Positions 10,084 to 19,781 of a DNA stretch of 41,942 nucleotides are shown here, piece by piece. The DNA is from Algoriphagus antarcticus (GTDB lineage: Bacteria > Bacteroidota > Bacteroidia > Cytophagales > Cyclobacteriaceae). A program made the translations under genes and the position numbers. Location: the NCBI RefSeq assembly GCF_002150685.1, contig NZ_MSSW01000081.1, positions 1-41,942 of the forward strand. Direction: 5' to 3'. Within the stretch, counting starts at the first letter, position 1; each line of letters opens with the position of its first letter. Below the pieces are notes generated by a model, which was not told the DNA's origin, ran no database searches, and worked only from the letters and a program-made list of their open reading frames with translations.

Positions 10084-10920
10084 ATGCATTACCTTACTTT
10101 TGTCTTTTGTGTTTTTTTCCTGCAGTCATGCTCTACTAAAACCAGTACAGTTAAAGTAAAAGGGTCTGATACAGAAGTTAATTTAGCTGTGTTATTAGCA
10201 GAATCCTTTCACCAAAAAAACAATAGCCTACTAGTTTCCATTTCTGGCGGTGGTTCAGGATTGGGAATCGCTTCCTTATTGAACGGGACTGCGGATATTG
10301 CAAATTCTTCCAGAAGAATTAATGAGGGGGAAATGTTGCTGTTTAAAGAAAAAAATATTGAACTAGATTCTTTCATTTTTGCTCAGGACGCAATTGCCTT
10401 TGTGGTTTCAAATACACTTCCAATTGATTCAATTGGTGTATCGGACTTGTCCAAAATCTTGAATGGTGAGTACAAAGACTGGTCACATTTACTGCAAGAA
10501 AATATTCCTATAAATATTTACGGCCGCCAAAGTAATTCCGGCACTTACGAGTTTGTAAAAGACATTCTCAATATTCACTTCTCCCCATACGCCAAACAAA
10601 TGAATGGCAATGCACAGATTTTAGAAGCCATTAAGGCAGATAACTCAGGAATAGGATATGTGGGGGCTGGTTATGTGAAAATGGGGGATAGTAAAGAAAT
10701 AAAGGTCTTGAAAATTTATACTGACAATCAGCCCTCAATTTCTCCTTTGGATTCTGCAAAAATTGCCTCTGGGGAATACTTTTTTCAACGTCCTTTGTTT
10801 CAATACTATAAAAAGAGTGATTATGAAAAAGTGAAGCCATTTTTGGATTTTGAAAAAACAGAAAGAGGTACCGCAATCATTAATGCATCAGGTTACTATC
10901 CTATAAAGAAAGTAAAATGA
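10084..10920 (+). CDS. pstS: PstS-like phosphate-binding lipoprotein
   Basis: This is the periplasmic or surface phosphate-binding component of the Pst ABC importer. I start at the ATG at 10084 rather than the TTG six bases upstream; the signal peptide then runs into a lipobox FLQSC. Phosphate-binding loops of the family are visible: VKGSDTEVNL (about residue 25), SGGGSGLG (about 57-64), ADIANSSRRI (about 73-82) and GRQSNSGTYEFVK (about 150-162). At 278 residues it is shorter than the E. coli protein (346 with signal) but typical for Bacteroidota. Its stop overlaps the pstC start by four bases (ATGA), indicating translational coupling in a pstSCAB operon. Confidence 0.88.
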   Translation: MHYLTFVFCVFFLQSCSTKTSTVKVKGSDTEVNLAVLLAESFHQKNNSLLVSISGGGSGLGIASLLNGTADIANSSRRINEGEMLLFKEKNIELDSFIFAQDAIAFVVSNTLPIDSIGVSDLSKILNGEYKDWSHLLQENIPINIYGRQSNSGTYEFVKDILNIHFSPYAKQMNGNAQILEAIKADNSGIGYVGAGYVKMGDSKEIKVLKIYTDNQPSISPLDSAKIASGEYFFQRPLFQYYKKSDYEKVKPFLDFEKTERGTAIINASGYYPIKKVK

Positions 10921-11795
10921 CAAGCTATAAAAGGGAAATGATAGATTGGACTTTCAAACAGGTTTTTAAAGGAGCCGGTTTCCTTACAATTGCCCTTTTA
11001 GGCAGTATTTTTTTTATGTTGATGTATAATGCATTTTCATTCTTTTCTAGAATAAATCCCATAGATTTTTTTACAGGCATTCAATGGGATCCTGATACTA
11101 GTTACAGTATTTTTCCTTTACTGGTTAGTACATTTTTAGTTGCTATAGGGTCAATGGTAATTGCTGTTCCTTTAGGTATCCTTACCGCAGCATTTCTATC
11201 TGAGGTGGCTCCTGAAAAATTACAAATGATTTTAAAACCTGTTATCGAAATGTTGGCTGCTATTCCTTCTGTAGCAATTGGATTTCTAGGAATTGTACTT
11301 TTGGGCCCTTTCATTTCTAAACTATTTGGTATTCAAAATGGATTAAATGCTTTAAACGGCTCCATATTGTTAGCTATAATGGCTTTGCCAACCATCATCA
11401 CCATCAGTGAAGATGCTATAAATTCAGTACCAAATAGCCATAGAGAAGCCTCATTAGCACTAGGTGCCAATAAATGGGAGACTTTATTTAAAATTACGAT
11501 CCCTGCTGCTTTGCCAGGGTTAATTGCCGCTGTAATGCTAGGGCTAGGCAGAGCATTGGGCGAAACAATGACTGTATTAATGGCAACAGGTAATGCTGCG
11601 GCAATCCCAAAAGGATTCTTGGACTCTGTAAGAACAATTACAGCCACTATTGCCATTGAAATGGGAGAGGTGCCTTATCAAACCACACACTACTTTGCCT
11701 TATTTGCAATTGCAGCAATTTTATTTTTGATTTCCTTATCTATTAACTTTTTAGGTGAATATTTCGCGAACCGGTTAAGAAAATTTGATGCATGA
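10917..11795 (+). CDS. pstC: Phosphate ABC transporter permease PstC
   Basis: The 292-residue inner-membrane permease has about six transmembrane segments and the conserved cytoplasmic coupling region with INSVPNSHREASLALGANKWET at about residues 169-190, followed by LPGLIAAVMLGLGRALGETMTV, the family signature. It pairs with PstA to form the channel for phosphate uptake powered by PstB. It overlaps pstS by four bases at its start and pstA by four bases at its end. An in-frame ATG seven codons later (MIDW) is an alternative start, but the overlap favours the one chosen. Confidence 0.92.
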   Translation: MTSYKREMIDWTFKQVFKGAGFLTIALLGSIFFMLMYNAFSFFSRINPIDFFTGIQWDPDTSYSIFPLLVSTFLVAIGSMVIAVPLGILTAAFLSEVAPEKLQMILKPVIEMLAAIPSVAIGFLGIVLLGPFISKLFGIQNGLNALNGSILLAIMALPTIITISEDAINSVPNSHREASLALGANKWETLFKITIPAALPGLIAAVMLGLGRALGETMTVLMATGNAAAIPKGFLDSVRTITATIAIEMGEVPYQTTHYFALFAIAAILFLISLSINFLGEYFANRLRKFDA

Positions 11796-12637
11796 AAAAG
11801 AAATTATTACATGCATTTGATTGGTTACTCTTACTTGGCAGCACTTTACTGGTTTGTACCTTTTTGGGCATTATTTTATGGGACATTTTTTCAAAAGGCC
11901 TACCAGCAATCTCTTGGGATTTTTTACTTCAATATCCTACCGACGGAATGACCCAAGGTGGCATTCTGCCGGCTGTCGTAGGAACAGTTTTACTTACTTT
12001 TATTACGACATTGTTTGCTGTACCCTTTGGGGTGGCTTGTGCAGTATATTTGAATGAATATGCAAAACACTCCTTATTTACAAATATTATCAGGGCTTCG
12101 ATCAGAAATCTAGCTGGCGTCCCTTCCATAATCTACGGGCTTTTTGGGCTTGCATTATTTGTGCAAGCTATGAAGCTTGGCACTTCTGTTTTGTCTGCTG
12201 GCCTTACATTAGGGCTACTTTCCCTGCCTTATATCATAATAACTACCGAAGAAGCTTTAAAAAGAATACCTAACAGTATGCGCGAAGCAACATTGGCATT
12301 GGGAGTAACCCAATTTGAAACTATCAAAGATGTTATTTTGCCGAAGGCTCTGCCTGGAATTTTAACAGGAGTAATCCTTACACTTTCCAGAGCCGCTGGT
12401 GAAACAGCTCCTATTTTATTTACAGGTGTGGCCTTCTACATCAACGGCGTTTCTACTTCAATAAACCAAGAGTTTATGGCATTACCTTACCACTTATATA
12501 TGCTTTCAACACAGCATTATGCTATCGAACAGGTAAGGCCATTGGCTTATGGAACAGCAGTTGTTTTGATCACTTTAGTTTTTTTATTGAATATAGTCGC
12601 ATTCATAATTCGATCTAAATATAGGACCCAAGATTAA
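11792..12637 (+). CDS. pstA: Phosphate ABC transporter permease PstA
   Basis: The 281-residue membrane protein is the second channel subunit of the Pst importer. It has about six membrane spans, the motif GVACAVYLNEYA in the first cytoplasmic loop, and the coupling segment RIPNSMREATLALGVTQFETI followed by LPGILTGVILTLSRAAGETAPI, which distinguishes PstA from PstC by the TAPI ending. The gene starts within the pstC stop (ATGA overlap) and ends two bases before pstB, so the four genes are almost certainly co-transcribed. Length is normal for the family. Confidence 0.92.
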   Translation: MKKKLLHAFDWLLLLGSTLLVCTFLGIILWDIFSKGLPAISWDFLLQYPTDGMTQGGILPAVVGTVLLTFITTLFAVPFGVACAVYLNEYAKHSLFTNIIRASIRNLAGVPSIIYGLFGLALFVQAMKLGTSVLSAGLTLGLLSLPYIIITTEEALKRIPNSMREATLALGVTQFETIKDVILPKALPGILTGVILTLSRAAGETAPILFTGVAFYINGVSTSINQEFMALPYHLYMLSTQHYAIEQVRPLAYGTAVVLITLVFLLNIVAFIIRSKYRTQD

Positions 12638-12639
12638 TT

Positions 12640-13395
12640 ATGGAAGAAATAAAGCTTTCTGCAAGGAATTTGAATCTATTTTTTGGGAATAAACAAATCC
12701 TTAAAAATTTAAGCATTGATTTCCCCAAAAATCAGGTTACTTCTTTGATTGGCCCATCAGGTTGTGGTAAATCCACCTTGCTTCGTTCTTTTAACAGGAT
12801 GCATGATCTATCTCCCGATGCACGAATTGAAGGAAAATTGAAAATGGATGAAATGGATTTATATAACAAAGCAAATTCAGTAACAGAAATCCGGAAAAGA
12901 ATAGGAATGGTTTTTCAGAAACCCAATCCTTTACCAAAAAGTATTTTTGAGAATTTATCCTATGCCTTGCACATTCATAATTTCCCCAAAGCCGAAATAC
13001 CCGGACTTATTGAAAATGCCTTAAAGGAAAGTTTTTTGTGGGATGAAGTAAAAGAAGAATTAAAAAAACCTGCTGTGAAATTATCAGGAGGACAACAACA
13101 ACGGCTTTGCATTGCCCGAACTGTTGTATTAAGACCCGAAGTGATTTTGATGGATGAACCCTGCTCAGCCTTAGACCCAATTAGTACCCGGAAAATTGAA
13201 GACCTGATTTTAAAACTTAAAAAAGACTACACAATTATTATTGTAACACACAATATGCAACAGGCTCAGCGTATCTCAGATAAAGTTGCTTTCATGTATT
13301 TGGGTGAACTTATAGAATTCGACTCATGCGAAAATATTTTTAGTAACCCAAAACAAGAGCTGACAAAAGAATATATAGGAGGACATTTCGGGTAG
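12640..13395 (+). CDS. pstB: Phosphate ABC transporter ATPase PstB
   Basis: The 251-residue cytoplasmic ATPase energises phosphate import. It has Walker A GPSGCGKST (38-46), Q-loop KRIGMVFQKPNPLP (about 86-99), signature LSGGQQQR (about 148-155), Walker B VILMDEPCSALDP (about 167-179) and the switch His in IVTHNMQQ. The FQKPNPLP Q-loop is characteristic of PstB. It is the last gene of the operon. No phoU follows within the window, although phoU often accompanies pst genes, so it is either elsewhere in the genome or absent. Confidence 0.93.
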   Translation: MEEIKLSARNLNLFFGNKQILKNLSIDFPKNQVTSLIGPSGCGKSTLLRSFNRMHDLSPDARIEGKLKMDEMDLYNKANSVTEIRKRIGMVFQKPNPLPKSIFENLSYALHIHNFPKAEIPGLIENALKESFLWDEVKEELKKPAVKLSGGQQQRLCIARTVVLRPEVILMDEPCSALDPISTRKIEDLILKLKKDYTIIIVTHNMQQAQRISDKVAFMYLGELIEFDSCENIFSNPKQELTKEYIGGHFG

Positions 13396-13584
13396 CATTT
13401 TCATTTCATTTTGGATGGCAAAACTAACCTAATATATAGGATTTGGCTTTACTGAAAGGGGTAATGGAAAACTAAATAGCTGGTTGATCATTTTTTAGAG
13501 ATCTGCTTTTTTCATAGCAATAAACTAATAGTATGATAATGATTTAATTATAAGCCAATTTAAATCCCTTTGTAATTTGAAGTC

Positions 13585-15138
13585 ATGAAATTATATAACC
13601 AGAAGTGGTTTCCATTTACATTCATGGCTTTTGGACTCATACTACACTTTTTGGCGATTGGGTCTTTCAGCATTTATATTTTGGACGAAACCAAAAATGC
13701 AACTGCCGCTTTGGAAATGATGCGGAATAACGAATGGATTCTACCGACTTTCAATGGAATGCCACGCTTTGATAAGCCCCCGCTCCATTATTTTTTTTTC
13801 ATATTGAGTTACAAGATTTTTGGAGTTAATCCCATTGCTGCAAGGTTTTTTCCAGCCTTGGCTGGTTGGATCTGTTTTATGATTGTCTATGTGTATTCCT
13901 CGAAATCATTTGGAAGGAAAGCCGGTTTTTTTGCTGGCTTGGCATTGCTTTCTTCCATTCATTGGATCGTCCAATTCCATTTAGCTGTACCTGACCCATT
14001 TTTGATCCTATTCATTTTTTTAGCTTTAATTAATTATGAAAGGTTTGTATCCTCAGATTTTCGATCAAAGTATTATTTGAGATTATCTGCGTTATTTTTA
14101 GCATTTGCCACTTTGAGCAAAGGGCCTGTGGCCATTGTTCTGGTAGGTCTTACTGTTCTACTTTTTATGCTACTGGATACAAAACCATTTAAACTCCATT
14201 TCAAAGCAATAGTAGATCAGAAAGCTTGGATAATATTTTTAATAGTTGCTTTGCCTTGGTTTGTTTTAATTTCTTGGAAAACCAACGGGGTCTGGTTGGT
14301 GGAATTTATTTTTCAGCACAACTTAAATCGTTTTTCTGCCCCGATGGAAGGGCATGGCGGTGGTTTTTATTTATCGCTCCTCTTTGTTTTTATTGGGTTT
14401 TTACCTAATACCCTTGTATTGTTCTCAGCAATCAGAAAAGCATTTTTGTATCATAGATTGCCGGCAGTGATTTCCCTTTCTATTATTTTTTCTTTCGTCA
14501 CCATAATCTTTTTTATGTTTTCAGGGACCAAATTGCCAAATTACACTGCGCCGATCTATCCATTATTAGCTTTAATCGTCGGTTGGTATTTTAGTTTTGA
14601 GCAGTCTCAGCGTTTCAAATGGCCATCTTATCTTTGCTCTTTATTGATTCTGATTCTTCCAATAGGACTATATTTTTCTTTCAAGTGGGTTGAGGTAAAA
14701 GAAATAGATGCGATTTCGGGTTGGTTTATGGTTCCTGCTTTAGTAGGTTTCATTTCATTGTTTTTGGCTCTTTCTAAAAAATGGGAACTGGCCTGGATCA
14801 TGAGTAATTTTGGATTTGTTGCATTTACTGCACTTCTTATTATCCAGGCTTTCCCTTCTATTGATAGCAAAAATCCTGTAATAAATTCGGAAAGAATATG
14901 GAAGGACAGTCTCAGGGTTTTTCATTTTCGAAGCTTTAACCCCGCTTTTGTTTTTAACATGAATCGCGAGATTCCTGCTGTAGAACGCCATATTTTACAG
15001 TTGAAATCAGGTGATTTAATATTGACAAACAAGGAAAGTCTTCCTGATTTTAAAGAACTGCAAGTAGACGCATCACAGGTTTTTGAAGGTGGTGATCTCT
15101 TTGAAAACTCCGTGACAATAATTTTGAGAGTAGATTAA
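13585..15138 (+). CDS. GT39-type (ArnT-like) membrane glycosyltransferase
   Basis: This 517-residue integral membrane protein, with about 11-12 transmembrane segments and a small C-terminal soluble part, belongs to the dolichyl-phosphate-mannose/ArnT-like glycosyltransferase family (GT39/GT83). These enzymes use polyprenyl-phosphate sugars to glycosylate lipid A or proteins on the periplasmic side. Typical landmarks are the acidic DETKNA motif in the first periplasmic loop (about residues 34-39), PRFDKPPLHYFF at about 60-71 and LSKGP at about 185. It lies about 190 bp after pstB on the same strand, and its stop abuts the stop of the convergent PAP2 gene. Whether the target is lipid A or another acceptor cannot be told. 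Confidence 0.8.
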   Translation: MKLYNQKWFPFTFMAFGLILHFLAIGSFSIYILDETKNATAALEMMRNNEWILPTFNGMPRFDKPPLHYFFFILSYKIFGVNPIAARFFPALAGWICFMIVYVYSSKSFGRKAGFFAGLALLSSIHWIVQFHLAVPDPFLILFIFLALINYERFVSSDFRSKYYLRLSALFLAFATLSKGPVAIVLVGLTVLLFMLLDTKPFKLHFKAIVDQKAWIIFLIVALPWFVLISWKTNGVWLVEFIFQHNLNRFSAPMEGHGGGFYLSLLFVFIGFLPNTLVLFSAIRKAFLYHRLPAVISLSIIFSFVTIIFFMFSGTKLPNYTAPIYPLLALIVGWYFSFEQSQRFKWPSYLCSLLILILPIGLYFSFKWVEVKEIDAISGWFMVPALVGFISLFLALSKKWELAWIMSNFGFVAFTALLIIQAFPSIDSKNPVINSERIWKDSLRVFHFRSFNPAFVFNMNREIPAVERHILQLKSGDLILTNKESLPDFKELQVDASQVFEGGDLFENSVTIILRVD

Positions 15139-15813
15139 CTAGAAAGGAATGAGCTGACCAAGAGCCCTTTTTCTTTTTGGATATAGACTTTTTCGGAATT
15201 TCTTTTTTGAAAAAAATTTTAACGTTAGCCACCTGCCACCATATGCAGAAATAACCCCTAAAACCGAGCCTGCTAATACATCGAGTACAAAATGCTGCAT
15301 CAAATAGATTCTACTGAATCCAGTAAGTATGGCTATGCCCAGTAGTGCTAATTGAAGCCATATTTTCTTGGGACTCAGCATAGCTAGGGCACAAGTCAAC
15401 ATGAAAATTGTAGTTGTATGGCCTGAAGGAAAGGTGTTCCAATGGCTTATGTGTACTCCAGGTACTGTATAGATATCAAGACCTGAAAGGAATTCTAAAG
15501 GTCTTGGCGCTCCCCTAAACAATACTCTCTTACCTAAAGACACAAATATCATGTGAAAAAGCGTGGACCAAGCTAGTAATATTGCATAGCTATATTTTAC
15601 AAAGAGCAAAAATATGATAGGAAGGATCAGAATCGCCCCGTCCCCCAAATGAGTAATCCCAGCAAAAACACTATCGAAAATGGGATCATGCGCCTTGTTA
15701 ACAATTAATTCAAATTTGCCTTTCTCATACAAGGGAAGAAATAGACAAGCAACGATTAATAGGATACAATATGCCTTAAAATACTCCTTTGCGTAGGTTT
15801 TTTTCCTTTTCAT
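15139..15813 (-). CDS. PAP2-family membrane phosphatase
   Basis: The 224-residue membrane protein shows the complete three-part PAP2 active site: KRVLFRGAPRP (KX6RP, about 93-103), PSGHTTT with the catalytic His (about 129-135) and SRIYLMQHFVLD (SRX5HX3D, about 166-177). The family removes phosphate from lipids such as undecaprenyl-PP, phosphatidate or lipid A. About six hydrophobic segments fit this. The gene is convergent with the GT39 gene with no bases between the two stops. A lipid A or polyprenyl-phosphate role alongside the glycosyltransferase is plausible but not shown. A 15-nt palindrome lies directly before its ATG. Confidence 0.88.
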   Translation of the reverse strand: MKRKKTYAKEYFKAYCILLIVACLFLPLYEKGKFELIVNKAHDPIFDSVFAGITHLGDGAILILPIIFLLFVKYSYAILLAWSTLFHMIFVSLGKRVLFRGAPRPLEFLSGLDIYTVPGVHISHWNTFPSGHTTTIFMLTCALAMLSPKKIWLQLALLGIAILTGFSRIYLMQHFVLDVLAGSVLGVISAYGGRWLTLKFFSKKKFRKSLYPKRKRALGQLIPF

Positions 15814-15828
15814 AGCTTTTGAAAAGCT
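15814..15828 (-). promoter_or_regulatory. Palindrome abutting the PAP2 start codon
   Basis: The dyad AGCTTTTGAAAAGCT (7-bp arms, 1-nt centre) occupies exactly the positions where the ribosome-binding site of the PAP2 gene should be. In mRNA it could fold and hide the start, or it could be an operator. It may also be chance. Confidence 0.3.
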
Positions 15829-16521
15829 AGGCAGAGAAGGGAGGAATTTTGTTATGCCATTATTATAAGTTCTTTAATTCCTCTTTAAAAACCAACTGTT
15901 TTAAGGGGTCATGTCCTAGTAGCTGTGCTTAATTTTAAACTATGGCTAATTATATTAAATCAAGTCATATTACCTACAAGTGCGATAATCATATGGTTTG
16001 GGATCCAAATACCTTTCGCATTTTAAAGGGATCTATCCAAAGGTTTGTATATCAATATTTTAAGGTGCTTTCGTGTAAAAGAGCTGTAATATTGAAGAGC
16101 TTAAGAGCTGTAATATTGAAGAGCTTAATGTTCAGATTGTCATTTTCTTTTTTTTTGCTTGTGTACCTCCAAAAGTTTCTATTTCATAGTTGATTGGTTC
16201 ATTGAAGGAAATCTGGTCTATAGGAAAGAATCTGAATATCTTTGAACTGTAATTTTTTTAATAAACTTTTAAAAGTTTAATATTTGTATACTTTTTTTAT
16301 TAAAATTTTGGTAATCAAAAGGAAATATTGGGGAAAATGATAAGTCTCAGCAATATCTAAATTCATAATTTATAAGGCAAATGAGTATGTTTTTGGTCGA
16401 GTTAACAAAAGATTATTTCATTTTTTGGTAAAGTTGATTTAATCTCAATCCGCCAGAATAAGTATAGTTTCGTTAAAATTTTTAACCAAAAATATTACTT
16501 ATTCAAAACCTCTACTCTAAA
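15829..16521. other. Intergenic region with tandem repeat and susC leader
   Basis: About 690 bp separate the divergent PAP2 and susC genes. An 83-codon frame (15942-16193) is not credible: it has no homology I recognise and its middle is created by a tandem duplication. The AT-rich 3' part must hold the susC promoter. A TAGTTTCG at 16465-16472 resembles a -7 box with one mismatch, but no -33 box is correctly spaced. Confidence 0.4.
16081..16128 (+). repeat. Perfect 24-bp tandem duplication
   Basis: Two identical 24-bp units (16081-16104 and 16105-16128) lie head to tail, each starting GAGCTGTAATATT and ending GAGCTTAA. The unit is a multiple of three, so it could lengthen a frame, but I see no real gene across it. 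It looks like a recent slippage or duplication product. Confidence 0.85.
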
Positions 16522-19500
16522 ATGACTGCTAAAAAAAGCATTTGGCAATGTATGATAACGGCTTGCCTGCTGTTTATCATCAATTTTTCTTTCGCCCAAG
16601 AAAGCATGATCGAAGGAAAAGTAATTGACGCAAATAATGAGCCTCTACCCGGAGCTACAGTTCTGGTAAAAGGTACCAGCCGTGGTACGGTAACTGATAT
16701 TGACGGAACTTATTCTATTCAGGCATCTCCCGGTGAGACGCTTGTATTTTCTTTTGTAGGATATGAAGAACATGAAAAAATAATAGGAAACGCAACCCTC
16801 ATTAACGCTACCCTTAATGAAGGATTGGCACTCAACGAAGTGGTGGTGACAGCTCTGGGAGTAGAAAGGGAGACCAAAGCTTTGGGGTATGCTATTCAGG
16901 AAGTGGATGGGGATAGATTTACAGAAGCTCGTGAGACCAATGTAGTGAACTCACTAAGTGGCCGTGTAGCCGGTGTGCAAATCACCAATTCTTCTTCTGG
17001 ACTGGGTGGTTCCAGTAGAGTGGTAATCAGAGGTGAATCTTCTCTCAATATCAATTCAAACCAACCACTATTTGTAGTTAATGGAGTTCCTATTTCCAAC
17101 AACATTGTAGGATCTTCAGGTTCCAGTAATCAGGAAGTGGATTATGGGAATTCAGCAGGCGAAATCAATCCGGATGATATTGCTTCTATGACCGTATTGA
17201 AAGGCCCTGCGGCGGCGGCACTTTATGGTTCTAGAGCTGCGAATGGCGCGATTTTGATTACAACCAAAACGGCTAAAAATAAAAAAGGACTAGGAATCAC
17301 AATTAATTCCAATACGACTTTCGATAATGCACTAAGACTTCCAGATTGGCAAAATACTTACGGACAAGGTAATAATGGTCAGTTTGAGTTTGTGGATGGT
17401 ACTGGTTCTGGTATCGCTGATGGGGTGGATGAAAGCTGGGGACCTAGACTTGATGATGGGTTGCAAATTACCCAATTTGACTCTCCTAGAGATGTGCCAG
17501 GCTTCAGAGGTGGTGATTTGAATGCTCCGGCAGGCAGCACGATCCTAGCTACTCCGTGGGTTTCCAATCCCGATAACATAACTGACTTCTTCCAGACAGG
17601 TGTGACACTTTCAAATAATGTAGCACTTTCAGCAGCAAATGAGAGTGCTAATATTCGTCTTTCGTGGACCAATCTGGATCAAACTGGGATTGTACCCAAT
17701 ACAGATTTGAAAAGGAATACCATTTCAATGAATGGAGGTCTCAATCTTACAGATAAGCTTACTGTCAATACGACTGTCAATTTTCAGCGAACTGACAGTG
17801 ACAACAGGCCAAATATAAGCTACGGTACAGAAAATCTCATGTACTTATGGATTTGGTATGGTCGTCAGATCAATACCGCAAACCTGAGAGATTACTGGAT
17901 GGCTGGAAGCGAAGGTGAGCAGCAGTTTAATTACAACTATAATTATCACGATAACCCGTATTTCAATGTTTATGAAAATACAAATGGACAGTCTAAGGAT
18001 AGAATCTACGGTAATATTTCAGTGAACTACAAGTTTACAGACAAATTGAACTTGATGTTGAGAACTGGGCTGGATACTTATAACGAACTGAGAGACAGAA
18101 AAAGAGCCTTCAGTACACAGCGTTTTCCGAAAGGAAATTACAGAGAAGATAATTTGTATTTCTCAGAAACAAATTCTGATTTTTTGCTGACCTATTCCGA
18201 ATCTACCAATCCAGTATTTACCTATAGCATTGCTGTAGGTGGGAATCAAATGCGTCAGGAAAACAGATACGTGCAGACTGTAGCTCCTCAGTTATTGATC
18301 CCTGATATATACAACTTCACCAATACAGCAGTAAACCTTGAGGTGGCTCAGTATAACTCGGAAAAGCGCATCAACTCTTTGTATGGTTTTGGCCAGATTG
18401 GTTACAAAAATATTCTTTTCCTTGATATTACAGGCAGAAATGACTGGTCAAGTACTTTACCTTCAGATAACAATAGCTATTTCTACCCTTCAGCCACCTT
18501 CGGAGCAGTAATCTCTGATATGTTGACCATGCCGAAATTTGTTTCATTCCTGAAAGCTAGATTGGCCTATGCGGAGGTAGGAAATGATACAGATCCATAC
18601 AGCCTTTCCAATGTGTATAGCTCTCAAACTGCGTGGGGATCTATCCAGTCAAAATCAGAATCAAACAGACTTTCTAACTCAGGATTAAAACCTGAAAGAA
18701 CAGGAGCTTTTGAAACTGGTCTTGATGTAAGATTCTTTGAAGGAAGACTGGGTGTTGACTTCACCTACTTTGATAATCGTACGAGAAACCAGATCATTCC
18801 AATTGAACTGGATATAGCTACAGGCTATGCCTCCCGAATAATCAATGCTGGAGAAATTCAAAATAAGGGAATAGAAATCGTCCTAAGTGCTAATCCGGTG
18901 AATACTTCCAGTGGATTTAATTGGAGCTTTCTTGCCAACTTCACACGAAACAGAGGTAAAGTATTGGAGCTAACTGAAGGTCTGGACACTTACACCCTGA
19001 CAGGCAGAAACGGAGCAAACATCCAAGCGAGAGTAGGCGAGAGAATGGGGAATATCTACGGAAGAGGCTTCTCCAGAGTAGAAGATGAAAATTCTGAATA
19101 TTTCGGTCAGATCATACACAACTCTACCGGTACACCGCTTTTGGATCCTGAATTGAAACTTCAGGGTAATTATAATCCAGACTGGATGCTAGGCTGGCAG
19201 AATAACCTAAGCTACAAAGGAATCAACTTGGGTTTCTTGTTTGACTTCAGATATGGCGGTATAGTTGTTTCAAGAACAAAAACTATAGGTAGTACTTCAG
19301 GTCAATTGGCTGAGACGCTTTTTGGTCGTGAATCAGGTTACGATCTGGAAGGCGAAGGTAACGGCATTATCAGTGAAGGCATAGTAGCAAATGCAGATGG
19401 GTCTTACAGCCCGAATACCTTTGAAACAACTTCTAGGAATTGGCACAATAGGTACTATGAAAGAGGTAACGTAGAAGCTGCCAAATATGAAGCTACGTTC

Positions 19501-19737
19501 TTGAAGCTGAGAGAAGTAACATTAGGTTACACGATTCCTAAATCCATCTTGGGCAGGTTGCCATTTGAAGATGTGAAAATCTCTTTGGTAGGCAGAAATC
19601 TAGCGCTTTGGACAGAGAATCCGCACTTCGATCCTGAGACTATGGCAATGGGTGGAGGTACTCTGATACCGGGTGTGGAGGATATGGCTTTTCCCTCTAC
19701 CAGAAGCATGGGCTTTAATATCAATATAAAGTTTTAA
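16522..19737 (+). CDS. SusC/RagA-family TonB-linked outer-membrane transporter
   Basis: The 1071-residue protein has a signal peptide ending near FSFAQ, a carboxypeptidase-like domain at about 30-105 (IEGKVIDANNEPLPGATVLVKG), the SusC signature LNEVVVTALGVERETKALGY at about 108-127, a plug domain with a VVIRGESSLNINSNQPLFVV region at about 171-190, and a long C-terminal barrel. It forms the outer-membrane channel that takes up oligomeric ligands captured by its SusD partner 44 bp downstream. The pair is normally linked to glycans. Here it stands between phosphorus genes and directly before a broken alkaline phosphatase-like gene, so a phosphorus-bearing ligand is worth considering. Family call is secure, ligand unknown. 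Confidence 0.95.
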   Translation: MTAKKSIWQCMITACLLFIINFSFAQESMIEGKVIDANNEPLPGATVLVKGTSRGTVTDIDGTYSIQASPGETLVFSFVGYEEHEKIIGNATLINATLNEGLALNEVVVTALGVERETKALGYAIQEVDGDRFTEARETNVVNSLSGRVAGVQITNSSSGLGGSSRVVIRGESSLNINSNQPLFVVNGVPISNNIVGSSGSSNQEVDYGNSAGEINPDDIASMTVLKGPAAAALYGSRAANGAILITTKTAKNKKGLGITINSNTTFDNALRLPDWQNTYGQGNNGQFEFVDGTGSGIADGVDESWGPRLDDGLQITQFDSPRDVPGFRGGDLNAPAGSTILATPWVSNPDNITDFFQTGVTLSNNVALSAANESANIRLSWTNLDQTGIVPNTDLKRNTISMNGGLNLTDKLTVNTTVNFQRTDSDNRPNISYGTENLMYLWIWYGRQINTANLRDYWMAGSEGEQQFNYNYNYHDNPYFNVYENTNGQSKDRIYGNISVNYKFTDKLNLMLRTGLDTYNELRDRKRAFSTQRFPKGNYREDNLYFSETNSDFLLTYSESTNPVFTYSIAVGGNQMRQENRYVQTVAPQLLIPDIYNFTNTAVNLEVAQYNSEKRINSLYGFGQIGYKNILFLDITGRNDWSSTLPSDNNSYFYPSATFGAVISDMLTMPKFVSFLKARLAYAEVGNDTDPYSLSNVYSSQTAWGSIQSKSESNRLSNSGLKPERTGAFETGLDVRFFEGRLGVDFTYFDNRTRNQIIPIELDIATGYASRIINAGEIQNKGIEIVLSANPVNTSSGFNWSFLANFTRNRGKVLELTEGLDTYTLTGRNGANIQARVGERMGNIYGRGFSRVEDENSEYFGQIIHNSTGTPLLDPELKLQGNYNPDWMLGWQNNLSYKGINLGFLFDFRYGGIVVSRTKTIGSTSGQLAETLFGRESGYDLEGEGNGIISEGIVANADGSYSPNTFETTSRNWHNRYYERGNVEAAKYEATFLKLREVTLGYTIPKSILGRLPFEDVKISLVGRNLALWTENPHFDPETMAMGGGTLIPGVEDMAFPSTRSMGFNINIKF

Positions 19738-19781
19738 GTAGCGTTAGGTTGAATCTAAAAAACTCTGAAAACCAGAAAATT

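Noticed and set aside
15942..16193. 83-codon open frame on the plus strand
   Set aside because: It is partly created by the 24-bp tandem repeat, has no recognisable family, and AT-rich DNA easily yields such frames.
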